NCBI GenBank assembly: GCA_022661535.1 | Contig: JAKULF010000013.1 | Coordinates: forward strand, 62,001-126,000 | Source: Eutypa lata | Lineage: Eukaryota; Ascomycota; Sordariomycetes; Xylariales; Diatrypaceae | Direction: 5' to 3' | Length of the DNA stretch: 64,000 nt | In this document: positions 52,951-64,000 of the stretch, one piece after another | Numbering within the stretch: the first letter of the stretch is position 1 | How the letters are laid out: each line of letters begins with the position of its first letter | Made by a program: the position numbers and the translations under genes | The notes under the pieces: model-generated | What the model was told of the DNA's origin: nothing | Database searches by the model: none | What the model saw: the letters and a program-made list of their open reading frames with translations, nothing else

Positions 52951-55900
52951 AAGGCTTTAGAGCCTTGGGTTCTTGACTGTTTTACCGACTGTTGTTAGCA
53001 TTAGTTTGTATTTAATTGCCTTTCGTTTCTTTATAAAATAATGATGTGGTAATCTGGAAGGGTGGGTCGAAAAGGGGGGTTCGGGAATCAGGGGTGGACA
53101 ACTTTCTATATGCACCACGGGCAGTAAATAATACAATGATGCGTCTGCCATATCTCGTCTTTGAATTTTTAATATGTTTCCTATTTCTCTTTCTGGTATT
53201 TTCATGCCCTTAGTGCTATATACTTGAAGTTGCTATCTCTTACTGGTAGATAATGGAGCCCGCTTAAAACCCAACATGAAGGTGATCAACATAGTTTCAC
53301 CATGTATACGTTATTTATAATATTATCTTTGCTTTTTTACGTATGAGTTGGGCAGTTAATTATTAATCGTAGATCTTAGCACTTTATCTCTTTGTCTTGT
53401 TCTGGCCTGTTGGTCTAAACTGGATTCTTAAACATCAGAGTTTACTTAGATTGTAACTAAAGCACCTGCTAAGAATCTCGTAGATTTCGTTTATGCCACA
53501 TAGCAGCTAAATTACGAGAAACCTCGCCTAGCACATCAATAAAATACCAAGTTAAACTAGCTAATTGAGGACTGATCACTGAACTATTCTTGTCGTCGAT
53601 AGGTCCTTTCCCAAAATCTAGTGTCAGAAAATATATATATATATCCTAGGTTCATGATGATACCAAGGATACCTCTCACAGGAAATAAGGCCTTGTTACC
53701 AGATACAGGCGATTCTCCCAAAAGTCTTATGGATATACCGAATGAGTCACCCCAGGAGTGGAAATATGATACATTTGTAGATGACGGCCCTGGAGCCTGG
53801 TCTTGAATAAAACACCACTTCTGTTCACAGAACGAGGCAAACGCGATAATAATAGCCTTGCTTAAGAACATTATAAAGAGTCAGTACACTAATAAGAAGC
53901 TATGCTGGCCTCATGTGCCTAGCTTAAAAAAGTTCAACTCCACACATCAGTTTAGCAACCGTGGACAATTTCAGCAAGCGAGATTTTAGTGAAACCACCC
54001 CATCCAGCTCTATCATGGAATGTAGGGTGACAAAATCAAGAACCACAATGACTTAGTGATGTTAAGACCGCTCTTGATGCTGTAGGTGAACAGAATATGC
54101 GGCAGCCACCAATTGACATACATTTATAGTCGGAGGGTGTACCGTACCATCCTCTTAATACTTCTGGAATCTTGGTCGCTAGGTGAGAAATAAGTAGCCT
54201 AGGAAGAATGAGAGAGCATACCAATTTTAGCAATACTTGGATTCAAATACCAATAAGTGGTTAAATGAATTGTTTAGTGTAGCTCTATATAGTTGTAAGA
54301 AGTAGACAAGGATATAGCCTAGTCGCACGAGCTTAAAATGAGATGCCTCATAGAGGCCAATGTTCCACACTGGTTTTACTTGATGGTGTTTGTTACCTCA
54401 AAATAGAATTCATGGATGCTTTTGTCAATACAGTTCGGAGAACTCATGCAGCTTCGAGACATGTTAGCTAAAATAAACTCTGCCACATCGTGAAAATCCT
54501 AGTAATTATACGGTCTTTGTCACCACGCGCTAGTCTATTTCGTATTGAACTTCATTCAAATGTGCTAATATCACGCTCAAGCCAATTTCTGCCCACGCAC
54601 ACATCTGGCTAAACCGAATTTCAATTATCTGGCAGTGGTCCCCCCTGACAGTTGCCAGACAGCCACTTGGTTGAGGGAACCCCTACAAATGATGATCCTT
54701 ATAGTCCTCTTCTTCAACCATGTCATCACATCTTGCGGAGTTTAACCTAGAAACGATGCCTAGAGCTAGATAATTTCATAGCGGCATCTTGCCGAAAAGC
54801 CTTACCCGACAGGTTGTACCAGACTTGTTTGCCACAATAAATGATACGCCCAGCATGCGTGCAAGGCAACACTAAAGAATCCAGGCACGTTAGCAATTAA
54901 TTCCAAGCCGTGGTCCAATTCTCAACGTACTGTGGGTATTGAAGAGCAGCACTACCCCCTATAATCCACCGATTTCCACCACACGCCTCTACTAGTTAGG
55001 TCCTCACAGAATAAGAGCCAACTGTCAACCTTAAAACAAGAAGTTATAAGACAATTCTACGTGACTGTCATCTTTTCGTATTTTGACTTCCGGTCTCAAC
55101 TAAAAACGTCTCACAATTAAGTCCAGTGAATATCATTCTTCTCAAAAGTTCCGTATCAAACATCAGTCGTAGTTGATGAAGCAGGTAGGAACCCACTTTT
55201 TGAGACTACAGCTTGGGATTGGTTATCTTCAGATACGCAATTGCCGTTTTAACATCTCTAGCGCATCAATTAGCTCCCTAACTGCACTGTCGTTAGTTTC
55301 GCAGAAGTAGATATGTAGCTGCCCATCTTGGCATTGATAACTGCGCCTTGTGAGCCACAGCCCACAGTGCTTCATAGGCTTGCAACCCTTTCGGATGTGT
55401 GAAGATGCGTAGGACTCCGGACATTCTGAAGAATTAATCTAACTATAAAATTTAAATATTGCGAAAGGTATAGCTCAACGAGGAACGTCCGTTTGCCTGT
55501 ATTGTGAGTCTTTTTTGGTAAACATCAAGTTGAGTCAGTTACCATAATCCTCCAGTGCATATGATGACGCAGAAGATCACGTCACCAGCACTACCTCGTT
55601 GTACTCACCGGCTCAGAGGTATTGCTCAACGAGTTGATGATTATAGTATCCATCAATGGTAAGATCAAGTAAATGGGTTCATGAAAATATTTATGTCGTC
55701 TGATTTCTCGAGACTTTATTGTCCTATTCCCTCATTTAATCGTCTTATTATCGGATTGAATGGAAGGTGGAATTGTTCAGACCCCTGCAATACTAGACCA
55801 TTCAAAATCACAAGGTGGAAGGTGGGACGATCGCCGTATGTTTCCGAGGCGATTTCCACTTTAGTTACAGTCGGATGAGACAGACAGACAGAACAGTCAA

Positions 55901-56623
55901 CGACCCTCTCTGTCTTTTTCTCAACTTTCATGGAACAAGACAATCCTTCCATAGATTGGAGAGCTTCAACTTCTTCTGCCTGACCTATGTAAACTCCCTA
56001 TTCACTATGCGTCTTAAACGGCAATTGCGTTTTCAACAGCCCGTCGCAGTGCTGGTGGAGCCATGCGTAATACCAGGCCCCGCCCCCGGATTTCCCAGGG
56101 GGTATCCCCAGATTTAGACGCAGGACTATGCCTGTTCGAGTAAGTATGATGTGACGATGGTGAGCTCCGAATCCGTTGGAGAACGATGAGCTCAGAAGCT
56201 CAGCTACCAGTCACGCGATGGTCTACACCACCATCATAAGGTGAGCAGCCTAATACGCTTCATGTATTTACCCCGCCCGCAAGACGAAACCATAATGGCA
56301 GGAACTGTATCAGCTGGTCGCCGATCCCGTTCTGCCTTTTCATTCGGCCCCCAGGAGAAACCCCTCTTCTTGTCCCCTTTAAAGAGTGCTTGACTCCCAT
56401 TTCCCTCTTCCCCTCTCCTTTCTTGAATACTCACTATCCTACGATCAAGCATCTCGTACAATCATCAATTCATCATTAAATCTGCTTCCTGAGGTAAACA
56501 TCATTCCCAGAGTAACCCGGTCAACCTAAATTAGATCAGTATCGTGTTGGCTAACACTCTGGCCCTCTTTGGTTATCAGAAGAGTATTTTCCATCCAACC
56601 TTCCACAAACCCCTCAATTCACC
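52951..56623. other. Gene-poor region
   Basis: About 3.7 kb, AT-rich. Frames at 53584-53871, 55681-55952 and 55815-56117 have no domain or splice support. The last 300 bases before 56624 are pyrimidine-rich on the plus strand, fitting a promoter and leader for the next gene. An (AT)n run lies at 53631-53644. Confidence 0.4.
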
Positions 56624-57567
56624 ATGGCCGAACCAATAAACAATGCCGCCGCCGACATCGTCGAACCAATAAACAATGCTGGTGTCGACGTCGTCGAACC
56701 AATAAACAATGCTGGTGCCGAAGTCGTCGAACCGACAAAGAGTGCTGATGCCGACACCGTCGAACCAATAAGCAACGCTGGCGCTGACATCGTAGAGCCT
56801 CTGACTAAGGTCGACTCTGCTGTTCAAGGCCTCTCCTCGTCGCCTCCTAAAGATCCTAAGGAGAAGGCTGCTTCACGACGGAAAAGCTCCATGGTTGCTG
56901 GAGTTGCGAGCATGAAAGAACTATGTATGTTTGTCATAGCTTGAAGCTTACCGCGTATTATAGGTGGATATTAACTATCTATAGGGGAATCGCAGACCCC
57001 GATTCAAATAGCTAAGCAGACACAGAAGACCGGATGGTAAGCCATTCTATTATTAAGTACCATTTGCAATCTATAACACGGAAATATTTTACACATACTC
57101 ATTACAATTGCCTGCAACAGGAAGATCAACACATCCTCAACTACCATTGACGAGAAAGAGATTCTCAAACTACATCTTGTAACACCGCCAGTGAGGGCAA
57201 TTGATCTCAAATTCGATCTCGGGACGCATGTCACGGCTCGAAACCGAACTGGTGTAACTATCAAGGATGCACTAGATTGCATCCACAAGCTCAACAAGAA
57301 GAGGGTCAGTTTTTGAGAACTACGAGGGACGCCTCTTTGACATAAAAGTTCTGCTGCTAATTGCTTCATTAGGCTGATGATGAGCTCGACAAACCCTATC
57401 TAGAAGGCTTCGAGTGGTTACCATCGCACAGAGAATATAAGGACACAGAAGAAGAACAGAAGGAGAAAGAAGATGAATGGATGCATCTACTTGTTCACCT
57501 TTCTGCCACACCAGGCGTCTCCAATGTTGGCGGCGGCAAGAAGAAGAAGAACAAGGGTGGCGAGTAA
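56624..57567 (+). CDS. DUF6699-like protein with an N-terminal 11-residue repeat
   Basis: Four exons, 56624-56924, 56985-57036, 57121-57304 and 57373-57567, give 243 residues. All junctions restore frame: KEL-W-ESQTP, KTG-W-KINTS and NKKR-ADDE. Residues 3-57 are five copies of an 11-residue unit, EPINNAGADVV and variants. A Lys/Ser-rich linker follows. The rest (about 115-225) contains LKLHLVTPPVRAIDLKFDLG and GVTIKDALDCIHKL, which match the plan of the fungal DUF6699 domain (strand, conserved Pro pair, VTxxDxLxxI helix). A Lys-rich end (GGGKKKKNKGGE) closes it. No biochemical role is known for the domain. It is the only gene between two long empty stretches and the HET gene. Confidence 0.75.
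56630..56794 (+). repeat. Coding 33-bp tandem repeat, five copies
   Basis: Five consecutive 33-base units starting GAACCAATAAACAATGC encode EPINNAGADVV variants. The first three are nearly identical at the DNA level. The fourth is the most diverged (EPTKSADADTV). Confidence 0.9.
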
Positions 57568-57872
57568 TGCCCCTACTTGATCCAGATCCGTCTTCTGGTC
57601 CAATCATCCTAGGTGTAGTCCTGTAGTATGTACATCTAGTCAAGTCACATTGTAGGCTCAAAGGTTATCGTAATGAGATTACTCGGATAGTTCTATCTTT
57701 AATAACGGTGAAATTATATGGATCGACTTTCAACTTACTGGTAGCATAGGTCACTCACTAGTCTAAACCTGACCTGTCCAATCTGATATTATAACGTACA
57801 TTAGGTGGCTTCAAACATCATAACCCATGTTATATGAAAATGACGACTTGCACATTATAACTGTCGTTATCC
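57568..57872. other. Convergent 3' intergenic region
   Basis: 305 bases between the DUF6699-like gene (plus) and the HET gene (minus); nothing but AT-rich 3' flanks. Confidence 0.4.
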
Positions 57873-60047
57873 TTAAATCATCTCAATAGTTGTAAATAAA
57901 CACTTATCTAGCACCTCGCTAGGCTCGCTTAGACCTTCCTCATCTGCTCTGACCATTATAGTTGCATAGCCTACGCGTCGATACATCAACTTTGGGCTTC
58001 GTATAGGGACAACTGCGAGGCCTCTGCAGTCTATCAAAGGGAGATAGCTCAGAGAATCCGCGCGGAATATTAGCACTGCCACATCATCGTATTGATCATC
58101 GGTGTCAAACTGGACAGAAGCATTGTCGAAAGGAAGGTCCATCAGAGCCATTGTGTCTGGGCGACGAAACGATTTTATTATTGCACGGTGGTCTCCCGCC
58201 ATTTTCGACTTTTGGAGACCAGTAGCGATGCAAAGCGGGCCGCTGAGGTGGAGATGGCCTCCCACCAATTCGCCCGTGGCATCCTCGCCGTGAGGAAGGA
58301 CGTGAGCGCCAACGACATCGACGTACCAGGGAGGAGCCCCAGCACCTGACTCCAACATGATGTCGCCGTCCAAGGAAGCCCACGTCCAGGACGGCGCACG
58401 GTATAGCGGTGGCCGGCGCCCAAACCCCTTAACTTTCCATAACAGACTCCCGGGCATCGAGGTTCTCCATAACCCTGCAAGGTATTCATCCTGCTCGACG
58501 CGTTCGCTCAATTTGTCGCCCATGTGCTTGGCGAGCCCAGACAGCGCGACAAGTTTGTCGTTCGGGAATGTGAGGCTACATTCGCAGTACTTCTGCACAG
58601 CTGAGTTCCACTGGCCTAGCAAGTTCCTACCGTGACTATCCTTATCCTGTGCATGGATCAATGGTTTCCAGCCATGTGGTAGAGAGGCCGTATTAGGGAT
58701 TAGCGACGCACGCTTGCTCGAAGCTGGCGACTTCACTAATGTGGTCTTGGGGAACGTCTCGCAATGGTTCGACTCGCAGCATTCCCAAAATACCTGCTTC
58801 CGGCCAAAATACAGGTTCCGCGCAGCGAGGACGCGCTCCTGCAACACCCATGCTCGGGAGAGCAGCGGCTCTCCTTCGAAGGTCGAATGCCAGGAATCGT
58901 CTTCCGCCTCGAGCCGGTAGAGCTGCGTGGGGCCCCGATTATCAGAGCTCAAGCTTAAAACCGTAGGGGCAACTAGCATCGGGTCTCGATCGAAGAAACA
59001 CCCATCTTGGTCGTCTTTAGCGCCCAACGCGGCGATGTTCAAGAAACCGTTGCGGTAAACCGTCTGCATGGTTGCCGCCTCCGTTCTCCAATCCTGATCC
59101 GAGTCTTGAATTATGCAAAGCCGGTCTATCCAGAGGTAGTGAATTTCAAGCTTCGCGATGATTTCGAAGGCTTGCCGGAACAGCTTGGGCAGAATGCCGA
59201 CTGGCATGCCATCCTTTAACATGCGCTCGGTCTTCTCCAAGAGTCGAAGCTTCTCCTCCGCAGGCCCCGTTCCCCAGCAATGGCTCAAGGTAGCATAACG
59301 TTCGCCAGGCTCAAGTTTACTCCCGGGAACTAAGCGAAAAACCAGTTGGCCGTCGCTAAAACACAACTCCAAAAGGCGAGTAGGAACAAACCCACTTAGT
59401 GGCTGGGCAGCGCAATGATTATGAGACCTCAAGCACTCATCTAGCCAGGTTTCTATCATAACCCACGTCGGAGGGTCTGACGTAGATGGTGTGATTGCGC
59501 TGTTGGCGGTATCATTCTCTATATCATTGTAAGGGGCAACTCCGTCTCATCTGTGGGTAGATATTACTTACCATCGTGAACGACCATGTCATTGAAAAAT
59601 TGTTCCAGCATTTCACCCCAGAAGACGGTCATGGAGGGCCGTGCCATGTCCCTCCGAGATATATTTATTGTGAACGCTGAAAAGAAGCCCAAGGCCCCGA
59701 AGAGCTCGTTCTGATCGTCTGGTTCAATGTTGTCAAATTGTGTGCAGGCGACGCACCCTTGCTCCTTTGATCGGAGCACCGAATCGTAATCCACATGGTG
59801 TCCGAAAACGTAGTGCTCCGGCTCAAGGAGCTCATACTCATCTGATATCTCTAGTAAGCAGACATCCGACGACCACCGCCAAGTTCGGATAAAACTCACT
59901 TAGAACCCCTTCGAACTCATCATCATTTTCGACATACGGATGCAATAGATGGAGCACATCAGTGAAGTCTCGGATTAGACCGATTCGTTTGGTTTTTGCA
60001 GGATCCCAGATCCCTTCTAATCCCTCACGGCAAACGGAACAGAGCAT
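57873..60047 (-). CDS. HET-domain (heterokaryon incompatibility) protein
   Basis: Three exons, 60047-59900, 59850-59572 and 59518-57873, give 690 residues. Introns are 49 and 53 bp with GTGAGT and GTAAGT donors. The N-terminus has the pattern usual before fungal HET domains: MLCSVCREGL, then later HHVDYDSVLRSKEQGCVAC, a Cys/His set that may bind metal. The HET domain covers about residues 213-345, with YATLSHCWG, YLWIDRLCIIQDSDQDW and MQTVYRNGFLNIAALGA. RAWVLQERVLAARNLYFG follows, as in most family members. No NACHT or repeat region is present, so it is a stand-alone HET protein. In characterised cases the domain triggers cell death on non-self fusion; most genomic copies are untested. Confidence 0.92.
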
Positions 60048-61429
60048 GATTTGGAACTGCGGGGTGGGTCTCTCTCTAGGCGGCCTCTGAAAGCTTCGCC
60101 ATGCCGAAATGCCTCACGATAGCTAAGTCAAGGCAGTTTTGCCACAACACATAGTAAGAGGGCACACATCCCGTTAAATAAAAACTAAGAGTAAAGTCTT
60201 CTCAGAGTACTGGGTTTAATTAGTGAATGTTTGTGCATTGTATTTGAATCTACGTTTCGATAATAACTAACAAATTGACATGATAGGTTCAAAACGACAG
60301 GGGTTTAGTGGGCTGCTGCTAACGCTGCGCGTAAGGCAGAATATACCAACCAGTTGGGGCTGAGTTTAGAGGCTTCTAGAATCCGACGGAGTGGTAAGTT
60401 TGGACCAACACAATGCGAGTGATGATGTGTTCCAATTGAGTCTGCCAACGTTGGCCATCTTCATGCAATTATTGGGCCTCGTGCTCGCCCGCTTCAGTAC
60501 TCGCTAAAATAATTCACCTATCATCTTTTTCCTCTAGCATCTACTGGGTAGTGTCAAATTTCGAGTACCACTTGATGAAGTAGTTGGTGTAATGTTGTTC
60601 CCGAAAAAGGCATGTTGTGATTGGACCCCTATATATAGAACTAATCAGTCTCCATCCTCAACCTGTGTCGAATAGTACAACGAGCGATATTTCAAGATAA
60701 CAGGCGGTTATTTCCTGAAGATCATGTGAACTCGTATACCGTTTGGAAACTAGCTGACTAGCATGCTCTGGTTGAAAGGGAGTCATGGAGGCTTATCTTC
60801 GCTACCGAGAATTGAGTAGCTATAGGTAGGTTGTACAAAAAAGCATTACACCAAAAATTCTCATTTCCCTCCCAACATAGACGACACGGGTTTGCTAAAT
60901 ATAGTCTCAAGAGTTGCAAACTAGTTAATACCGAGCATCAAGTCATTTGTGTCAGATATAAAGCATAATAAAGAAACATTATTAATGGTTTATCTTTTGG
61001 TGCAGTAGCGTATTTAACAATTTGTTAACATATTGTTTCATATTGCTGAGTTTGTCCTGAGCTCACCTGGAGAGCCTCATTACATATACATGTGAAAGGA
61101 TATTGGAAATATTCCTTCACGGCACCAGGTAATCGGGTTTGATACAAGAACATGAGTTGCAATATTCCGTTAGTTATACTAATAATCAATGATGAGGGTC
61201 ACAGAAACATTGCATACTAAGTCACCGTGTCTCAAAGATAATAATATCAAGTTCAAGGCAAAGTCGTCTCTCTCATTTAACATGTACAAATAGTGTAATC
61301 TATGTCCAGAAGTGTAAAAGTCCTCCCCGTCTACCCCATCTACTTATATACACACACAATCCGTTCTCTCTCCCCGATAGTTTCTTACAAGCCACCTCGA
61401 TGATTCGCGGCGTGCTGAAGGGTGCTTTT
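60048..61429. other. Intergenic, no gene identified
   Basis: 1.4 kb of AT-rich sequence between the HET gene promoter and the 3' end of the AA9 gene. No open frame of note. Confidence 0.4.
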
Positions 61430-62563
61430 TTAAGCATTGATGCACTGGCTGTAGTAATCGTTCTGCAAGACGCAAGTACCCTCAGCACAGGTGGTGGCTC
61501 CTGTCCAGCCATTTCCACCGCACTGGCCGTAAAGGGCCGCGGCCCCAACACCACCGGTTGGGGCGGCGGTGGTAGTGGGTGCAGCAGTGGTAGTGGTGGG
61601 CGCACGGGTCGCCGTCACCAAGGTCGAAGGGGCAGTGGTGGTAGGCTGCGCGGTAGTGGTAGGCTCCGCAGTGCTGGTTGGCTGAGCTACTGAAGTAGCC
61701 TCTGAAGTGGGATCCTGCGAAGTCGCCTGCTCAGCGGTCGTAGTGGCGCCGCTACCGCTTCCGACGGTGGCCGTGCCGGAGGCTGTGACCGCAGAGCTGG
61801 ACTGGGCGACGGACGAGGAGGCACCGGCGATGAGAGTCGGGCCGGGGACGGCGTACGAGCTCAGGCCGTTGTAGATGTCGACCACGATGCCGGCGTCGTC
61901 AATCTTGTACAGTTCCGTCCCGAGGGTACCGGCAGGGACTTCGGTACCGGACCCGGTGACAGCCAGGTTGAAGCACTGAGGATAGTTTTGAGCACCATCC
62001 TCGGAGCCGGCGCTGTGCAGAGCAATGGTCTCGTGTCGGAGCACGTAGTTGCCGGGGGCGATGCTCGACGGGATCTGCACGAGCCAGGTGTTGTTGTTGG
62101 CGATCAGGACATCCGAGGCCCAGGTCGACGAGGCGGCATCGTAGCCGGCGCCGTCGATCTTGAAGAACTCGAGGGCGGTCTTGTCGCTGTCCTCGCAGTT
62201 GCCGCTGCAGGCGGCGAGGTAGTCGATCATGGGGCCCTTGTGGCTCTCGGGCCAGGTGTCCCACTGAATGCTGATGCTGTCGCCGGCGGCGACCTCCACG
62301 TGCGCGCCACCGGGGGTGGCTGACTTGTGGCAGACGATATCTGCGGCCCCGTAGGACGACGGCGAGACGAAGCCGTTGTCGGTATCGTCGGCGGTCCACC
62401 CGATAACATCGGGAGGGTCGGTCATGTAGGGCATGGTGGTCGGGTCGTAGCCCTGGTACGACACGCCGTTGACGACGATGTTGCTCACGTGGCCGTGGGC
62501 AGCAACGGTGGCGGCCGAGGCTAGGGCCGCGATCAGGGAAGAAGTCTTCATGTTGTTCGACAT
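61430..62563 (-). CDS. AA9 lytic polysaccharide monooxygenase with CBM1
   Basis: Intronless, 377 residues. A signal peptide (ending VAA) is followed by [19 protein letters not shown], so the mature enzyme begins with the copper-binding His (about H23). The second brace His is in WPESHKGP (H108), and the active-site set H177, Q192 and Y194 lies in [10 protein letters not shown] and [10 protein letters not shown]. All copper and second-sphere residues of the family are present, so the enzyme should be active: oxidative cleavage of cellulose or related glucans outside the cell. A Ser/Thr-rich linker (about 250-335) leads to a CBM1 cellulose-binding module at the end ([15 protein letters not shown], then NDYYSQCI). 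The first ATG (MSNN) has the better context; a start at 62551 would also give a normal signal peptide. Confidence 0.95.
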   Translation of the reverse strand: MSNNMKTSSLIAALASAATVAAHGHVSNIVVNGVSYQGYDPTTMPYMTDPPDVIGWTADDTDNGFVSPSSYGAADIVCHKSATPGGAHVEVAAGDSISIQWDTWPESHKGPMIDYLAACSGNCEDSDKTALEFFKIDGAGYDAASSTWASDVLIANNNTWLVQIPSSIAPGNYVLRHETIALHSAGSEDGAQNYPQCFNLAVTGSGTEVPAGTLGTELYKIDDAGIVVDIYNGLSSYAVPGPTLIAGASSSVAQSSSAVTASGTATVGSGSGATTTAEQATSQDPTSEATSVAQPTSTAEPTTTAQPTTTAPSTLVTATRAPTTTTAAPTTTAAPTGGVGAAALYGQCGGNGWTGATTCAEGTCVLQNDYYSQCINA

Positions 62564-64000
62564 TTTTGGTGATTCGTTTGTTGGTTGGTTTGTCTTGCAC
62601 GATGTGAAATAGTTGTTGGGAAAAAATGAATGTTAAAAGTATCAAATCAGATAATGTAAGTTCCCACCTGGAGAGAAAGAATGGCAGGCTCGACAGAGCG
62701 GTGATAAAAAAGTATAGAGAATGAAACTGAGAGACGGAACTTTGTGTGCAAAAAGTGCTGAAGAGCTGAAACGAAAACCAAGAACGAGGAGGGAGGCTCT
62801 CGCGTTTAAGTAGCCTCTAGCGGTAGGCGTGATGACGGGTCGCTATCGACTGCCTGCGGTCATCTCGGATATAGGTGCCGCGACTGACTGATTAGAGTCC
62901 CCCCGTCAACTCCACAAGCGCATAGAAATTTCATTCATTCGGCTTGTATACCCTGCCAGGAGTCGAAAGTGTATACGAATAGCGGGATGTGGGCTTAGTG
63001 GCGGAAATATTAGCCGCGTCCTGCTATAGACTTCGCTAGGGGTTATTAGAAACGAGGACCAGCTGGCTGGAATGGAGACAGGGCATTGTTGTCAGGGGTC
63101 ATTGCTTCGTTGCAACGCTTTATCTCCCAGTCAGGCATTCTTACAAAGATGTCTGCTTAAGCGAGGTCTCTATATACCGGCCAACTATAGATAGCAGTAA
63201 CTGTGTGAGAGTATATGTAGTTTCGGCAACTCTCACCACCACATGTTTACAATTCTATATTGGAGATGTGATGTTGCAGAGCTAAAATAGGATCGTCAAC
63301 AGCCTCAACAGCCGCAATAGCTTCGCCAAGAGAACGGACTAGCCGCGTAACATGCTAGAGATGTTAGTGGGGGCCAGCTATAGAAAGAAGAAAAGAAAAC
63401 ATCAAAGTGATACAATCTTTGGTTCCTTAAGGGGTATATTAACTGATTACGGCGTAATAAGATGAAGGAGTCTTAAGGCAGGCTAGGTTGATACAAGTAG
63501 CTTACCCGAAGTGGCATATTCTCCTTTGCTCTAAGTGGGGATATGGTAAGGCATGAAACATTTCAGCTATTCGGACTTGGCAATTATCGGTTAGTTATCC
63601 GGGACCTGCCGTTTATCGACGGCGCTAATTGATATATTCAGCGGTTACGAAGAATATGAAACGAAACGGTGTCGTTGGATGCGGTCTGCTGGTGATACCT
63701 AAGACTTTATCAATTTGTGTCAGGTTAAGCAGTAAATAAATGTAGCCAATAGCATAGCTGAAAAACCCCCCTTGTAAGCCATGCACTAACTATGTAAGTC
63801 AGATGACAGCTCCACAGCTTCGAGATGGAGAACACAATACCAACAACTCCACTTCAGGGGTGATGGAGGAAATCATATGAAGCATCTTATGTTCATCTCC
63901 CGCATCCAGGTTTTTGTGTAACTAGTGCATACGCGATAAAGCTCAATTACTACATAATCAAAATTTAGACAAGCGAAGCTTCTATACGGTATGATGCGTT
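62564..64000. other. Upstream region of the AA9 gene and window end
   Basis: The 80 bases before the AA9 start, read on the minus strand, are CAA/ACC-rich, like many fungal leaders. The remaining 1.3 kb shows no open frame. Promoter sites for cellulase regulators were not assigned because short consensus hits here would not be specific. Confidence 0.4.

Noticed and set aside
61899..62645. 248-codon minus-strand frame overlapping the AA9 gene
   Set aside because: Arg-rich shadow frame; the overlapping AA9 frame has the signal peptide, copper site and CBM1.

Overview
The window reads as nuclear DNA of a filamentous ascomycete (Pezizomycotina, most likely a Sordariomycete). The genes have short introns of 44-149 bp with GTAAGT-like donors and CTAAC-like branch sites. 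The family mix is typical of that group: a Zn2Cys6 activator, a HET-domain protein, DUF3659/LEA-like proteins, a GH43 glycosidase and an AA9 lytic polysaccharide monooxygenase with a CBM1. No rRNA, tRNA, CRISPR array or intact transposon could be supported. All gene models were built by hand from reading frames and splice consensus, without RNA evidence.

Layout. 0-10.7 kb: the 5' end of a gene leaving the window, an acidic single-pass membrane protein, a two-domain GFA/CENP-V zinc protein head to head with an archaemetzincin, and a coiled-coil protein. 13.7-18.4 kb: a secreted GH43 enzyme, an F-box-like protein and fumarylacetoacetase (tyrosine catabolism). 19.4-26.8 kb: a decayed paralogue of the splicing factor SF1/BBP, a Zn2Cys6 transcription factor, and a five-exon cytochrome P450 convergent with it. 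29-31.7 kb: three small single-pass membrane proteins on the minus strand. 36.7-50.2 kb: a group of low-complexity proteins. It holds two unequal paralogues sharing an almost identical C-terminal tail, a small conserved two-exon gene between them, and two DUF3659 proteins, the second being a 1298-residue LEA-like protein with about ten repeat units and a DUF6987-like end. 51-62.6 kb: an alpha/beta-hydrolase (lipase-like), a DUF6699-like protein with an 11-residue repeat, a HET-domain protein, and an AA9-CBM1 enzyme.

How the genes relate. GH43 and AA9 point to plant cell-wall degradation. The transcription factor and P450 could be a regulator/tailoring pair, but no secondary-metabolite backbone enzyme is present. 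Fumarylacetoacetase is not beside other homogentisate-pathway genes here. The least explained region is 36.7-50.2 kb, where several disordered or repetitive proteins carry short, strongly conserved beta-type C-terminal tails. Long gene-poor stretches (10.7-13.7, 26.8-29, 31.7-36.7, 53-56.6 and 62.6-64 kb) hold nothing I can identify.
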